Positions 30,076 through 32,598 of a stretch of DNA of 32,598 nucleotides are shown in pieces. The stretch is from Oscillospiraceae bacterium. GTDB taxonomy: Bacteria; Bacillota; Clostridia; Oscillospirales; Oscillospiraceae. Where the stretch lies: the NCBI GenBank assembly GCA_009784725.1, contig WQXS01000023.1:1-32598 (forward strand), read 5' to 3'. Each line of letters opens with the position of its first letter. Position 1 is the first letter of the stretch. The notes below the pieces were generated by a model. It searched no databases, was not told where the DNA came from, and saw only the letters and a list, made by a program, of their open reading frames with translations. The position numbers and the translations under genes are program-made.

Positions 30076-31323
30076 ATGGATAATTTAATTAATCGAAAAG
30101 AATATTTGGAACAGCTTTCTGCGTGGCGGGAAAAGGATATGATTAAAGTTGTTACAGGAGTTCGTAGATGTGGAAAATCTACCCTGTTTGAACTCTATAT
30201 AAAGCTATTAAAAAGTGACGGTGTAGCAGACAAGCAGATAATTCTTATCAATTTAGAGGATGATGATTACTGCGAACTTTTAAACTATAAAAAGTTACAT
30301 ACGTATGTTAATGCGCATTTACAAAAAGACATGGTTACATATCTATTCATTGATGAAATACAAAACTGCAAGGAATATGAAAGAGCTATATCGAGTTTAT
30401 TTTTAAGAAAGAACATTGACATATATATTACAGGTTCAAACGCTTATATGTTATCCGGAGAACTTGCGACAAAATTAACCGGTCGTTATATAGAAATTGA
30501 TATGTTGCCTCTTTCATTTATAGAGTTTAGTAAAGTGGTTCAAATTGAAGATAGAAACGAACGATTTAATCAATATATGAATATGGGAGCGTTTCCGTAT
30601 GCTACTCGTTTAATCGATAATTCTCTTTCGCATAGTCAATATCTTGAAGGAATTTATAGTACTGTACTCGTTAAGGATGTAATAACACGGGAAGGTATAA
30701 ATGACATAACATTAGTAAAATCAATTGCCGGATTTCTGTCAAGTAATGTAGGCAGTCCTGTTTCTGCCAAGAAGATTGCCGACACATTGACATCAAGCGG
30801 TCGCCCGACAGGTTCCGGTACTGTGGACACATATTTGGCAGCGTTGACTGATGCATATCTTTTTTACAAAGTGAATCGGTATGACATTAAAGGAAAGATG
30901 CATCTGAAAACTGAAAGTAAATATTATTGTTGCGACACAGGTTTAAGAAACATGATACTCATGACGTTAAACAAAGATATTGGTCATCAAATAGAAAACA
31001 TAGTATATCTGGAATTATTAAGACGAGGATATACAATAAATATCGGCAAGTCCGGTCGTGGGACAGAGGTTGATTTTGTTGCAGTCCGTAACAAGAAAAC
31101 AGAGTATTACCAAGTATCGGCATCAGTATTAGATGAAAATACATTAGGAAGAGAACTTGAATCCCTTTATAAAATTAATGACAATTACCCGAAATTTCTT
31201 ATAACGCTAGATGCTTATATTGGAGACCACAGCGGAGTGCAACAAATCAATTTGGTTGATTGGTTAACAAGAGAACACTCAATAGACGGTGGATATGACC
31301 CGTGCGGGAATTGCAAGCCTTAG
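30076..31323 (+). CDS. ATPase with DUF4143 nuclease-like C-terminal domain
   Basis: A 415-residue protein of the AAA_14/DUF4143 family, common in bacteria and archaea but without a settled function. The Walker A is GVRRCGKST (about 28-36), Walker B YLFIDEIQN (about 93-101), and a sensor-like YITGSNAYML follows. The C-terminal DUF4143 part starts near QIENIVYLELLRRGYTINIGK, then has EVDFVAV...YYQVSASV, the E...D-x-x...Q pattern of PD-(D/E)XK-like folds. Start ATG follows ACAGGAG. It is monocistronic, with its own promoter, and convergent with the glyoxalase gene. It may belong to mobile or defence-related gene sets, but nothing here proves it. Confidence 0.9.
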   Translation: MDNLINRKEYLEQLSAWREKDMIKVVTGVRRCGKSTLFELYIKLLKSDGVADKQIILINLEDDDYCELLNYKKLHTYVNAHLQKDMVTYLFIDEIQNCKEYERAISSLFLRKNIDIYITGSNAYMLSGELATKLTGRYIEIDMLPLSFIEFSKVVQIEDRNERFNQYMNMGAFPYATRLIDNSLSHSQYLEGIYSTVLVKDVITREGINDITLVKSIAGFLSSNVGSPVSAKKIADTLTSSGRPTGSGTVDTYLAALTDAYLFYKVNRYDIKGKMHLKTESKYYCCDTGLRNMILMTLNKDIGHQIENIVYLELLRRGYTINIGKSGRGTEVDFVAVRNKKTEYYQVSASVLDENTLGRELESLYKINDNYPKFLITLDAYIGDHSGVQQINLVDWLTREHSIDGGYDPCGNCKP

Positions 31324-31342
31324 CTATACATGTTAATGGCTA

Positions 31343-31711
31343 CTACCGTTTTGGTATGACCTCCAGCCAGTAGCCGTCGGGGTCTTCGATGAAGTAGAGA
31401 CCCATGGAGGTGTTTTCGTAGCAGATGCAGCCCATTTCTTTGTGGAGGGCGTGGGATGCGTCGTAGTCGTCGGTGATGAATGCGATGTGGGATTCGTTGT
31501 CGCCAAGTTCGTATGGGGTGGTTTTATCTTTCAGCCAGGTGAGTTCGAGCTGATGGGTTGATGAACCGTCCGAAAGAAATGCAAGCTCAAAGCTGCCGTC
31601 ATCGGCTTTTTTCCGATTTACAACGTCCATACCAAGAGCTTTTTTGTAAAAAGCCAATGAGCGCTCTAAATCCAGGACATTAATGTTCGTGTGTGCAAGT
31701 GAAAAATTCAT
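31343..31711 (-). CDS. gloA: Glyoxalase I-like VOC protein
   Basis: A 122-residue protein closely resembling short lactoylglutathione lyases. The four metal-ligand positions are in place: His in LAHTNINV (about residue 7), Glu in QLELTW (about 56), His in ESHIAF (about 75) and Glu in YWLEVIP (about 117). It would detoxify methylglyoxal thiol adducts, though in clostridia the thiol is usually not glutathione. Ribosome site AAGGAGAC before the ATG. It ends 19 bases from the convergent ATPase gene. Confidence 0.85.
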   Translation of the reverse strand: MNFSLAHTNINVLDLERSLAFYKKALGMDVVNRKKADDGSFELAFLSDGSSTHQLELTWLKDKTTPYELGDNESHIAFITDDYDASHALHKEMGCICYENTSMGLYFIEDPDGYWLEVIPKR

Positions 31712-31881
31712 GTTGATGTCTCCTTGTTTTTATTTTGAAGATGCATGAAATATGTAATATTAAATTTTATTTTAATGGTATTATCTGATAATTTCAATAA
31801 CCAACTTTTTAACAAATATTCAAGAATCGGCTATGCTGGGTTTTGATACTGATATGAGGATGAAATTGTGTCATTAATTGC

Positions 31882-31910
31882 TTGACTTTTGTGTGGAAAT
31901 TCATTAGAAT
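31882..31910 (+). promoter_or_regulatory. Strong vegetative promoter of the zinc-ribbon/DUF4234 gene
   Basis: TTGACT (31882-31887), a 17-base spacer and TAGAAT (31905-31910), about 39 bases before the ATG. The rest of the gap 31712-31949 is AT-rich with no gene seen. Confidence 0.75.
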
Positions 31911-31949
31911 TTTATACGAAATAAATAAATTATAAGGAGCGTATAAAAT

Positions 31950-32546
31950 ATGGCATTTTGTGGAAATTGCGGAGTAGAGACAGCTGATGACGGTGTATGC
32001 CCGAATTGCGGTCCCGCTGTCGCACAAGCAGCAGATGTTGCCCCGCCGGAGCGGGAGGTTCCCCAGCAGCAGTATCAGCAACCGCCTCAACAAGAGCAAT
32101 ATCAGCAGCCGCCTCCGCAGCCCTACGGAGCACCGGGTGGGAGACCTGCAATTCAGCTCAATACAACCCGCGGCTTACTTAAGTATATTCTGCTGTCGAT
32201 TGTTACATTCGGAATCTACTCAATAGTTTTCTATTATGGTATCTCCAGCGATATTAACACAACTGCAAGCCGTTATGACGGGAAGAAAACAATGAATTAT
32301 GCTCTTCTGTTGTTCCTTATTGCTCCGCTGACACTGGGTATTGCGGCTTTTGTTTGGAACCACAATCTTTATAACCGTATTGGTGAGGAATTAAAAAGAA
32401 GAGGGCTTAATTTCCAACTTAGTGCAGGTGACTTCTGGTTATGGGGTGTCATTGGGTCATTAATAATCGTCGGACCGTTTATTGCGTTGCATAAACTTGC
32501 AACAGCAAGCAACATGGTTAACGAGAGTTACAATAATTACGGATAA
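31950..32546 (+). CDS. Zinc-ribbon DUF4234 membrane protein
   Basis: A 198-residue protein. An N-terminal zinc ribbon (CGNCG...CPNCG, residues 4-20) is joined by a Gln/Pro-rich flexible linker (about 35-65, repeats of QQYQQPP) to a DUF4234 domain: LLKYILLSIVTFGIYSIVFYY, an RYDGKKT loop, then further hydrophobic spans, LGIAAFVWNHNLYNRIG and FWLWGVIGSLIIVGPFIAL. It has about three to four TM segments, with the ribbon in the cytoplasm. The function of the family is unknown. It recalls the zinc-ribbon membrane proteins at 21340-22792, but the folds differ. AAGGAG lies nine bases before the ATG. Confidence 0.87.
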   Translation: MAFCGNCGVETADDGVCPNCGPAVAQAADVAPPEREVPQQQYQQPPQQEQYQQPPPQPYGAPGGRPAIQLNTTRGLLKYILLSIVTFGIYSIVFYYGISSDINTTASRYDGKKTMNYALLLFLIAPLTLGIAAFVWNHNLYNRIGEELKRRGLNFQLSAGDFWLWGVIGSLIIVGPFIALHKLATASNMVNESYNNYG

Positions 32547-32571
32547 AAGTTAAATTTTATATAAAAACAAT

Positions 32572-32598
32572 GGCTGTTGCATATTTTGCAACAGCCTC
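32572..32598 (+). terminator. Terminator stem after the DUF4234 gene (cut by window end)
   Basis: GGCTGTTGCA (32572-32581) and TGCAACAGCC (32587-32596) form a perfect 10-bp stem with loop TATTT. The window ends two bases later, so the T-tract cannot be seen. Confidence 0.75.

Noticed and set aside
31338-31375. Terminator between the DUF4143 ATPase and gloA
   Set aside because: GGCTACT/AGTAGCC can pair, but the loop is 24 bases, the 3' arm is inside gloA coding sequence and no T-run follows.

Overview
The window looks like chromosomal DNA of a low-to-moderate GC Bacillota, most likely a clostridium of the gut or an anaerobic habitat. The evidence is the gene content: PPDK, DAP dehydrogenase, a LytTR/GHKL two-component system, a stand-alone ParB-like protein, strong AGGAGG-type ribosome binding sites and frequent TTG/GTG starts. 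I cannot name a genus from sequence alone.

Bases 1-18300 are mostly a housekeeping core. It holds pnp (+), a DegV-family lipid-binding protein and a threonyl-tRNA synthetase without TGS domain (-), a Phd/RelE-type toxin-antitoxin pair (-), and a MerR-GyrI-like regulator (+). Next is an apparent four-gene operon on the minus strand: nagB, a CofE-like gamma-glutamyl ligase, lysA and ddh. This suggests handling of peptidoglycan-derived amino sugar and diaminopimelate. A DHH phosphoesterase (+) follows, then ppdK, mnmE behind a one-domain response regulator, a YccF membrane protein and a VOC-family protein (all -). mnmE carries an in-frame 92-nt palindromic repeat.

Bases 18300-26100 are accessory and visibly more AT-rich. 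They hold an Rpn-type PD-(D/E)XK nuclease, a decayed copy of the neighbouring VOC gene, and a multi-stem structured RNA (about 19572-19835). Downstream of the RNA lies a compact four-gene operon: an SPFH protein with four zinc ribbons, two small membrane proteins that each end in a winged helix and a zinc ribbon (one a lipoprotein), and a two-TM channel with RCK-like domains resembling plant CASTOR/POLLUX. A 42-residue membrane peptide and a ParB-like protein follow. The RNA plus four-gene module is the best candidate for an undescribed system. It looks like a membrane-stress or ion-homeostasis device distantly reminiscent of the Bacillus pspA-ydjGHI module, but without pspA.

Bases 26100-32598 contain a LytTR response regulator and GHKL kinase (-) divergent from a two-gene ABC exporter (+), with 21-bp spaced direct repeats between them. 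Then come a DUF4143-type ATPase whose promoter is overlaid by a perfect 12-bp inverted repeat, a glyoxalase-I-like protein (-), and a zinc-ribbon/DUF4234 membrane protein (+).

A REP-like palindromic repeat (core GGGACGGTTCT) occurs at least three times (inside mnmE, after the ParB-like gene, after the ABC permease) and perhaps in diverged form before thrS. I saw no tRNA, rRNA, CRISPR array or complete insertion sequence.
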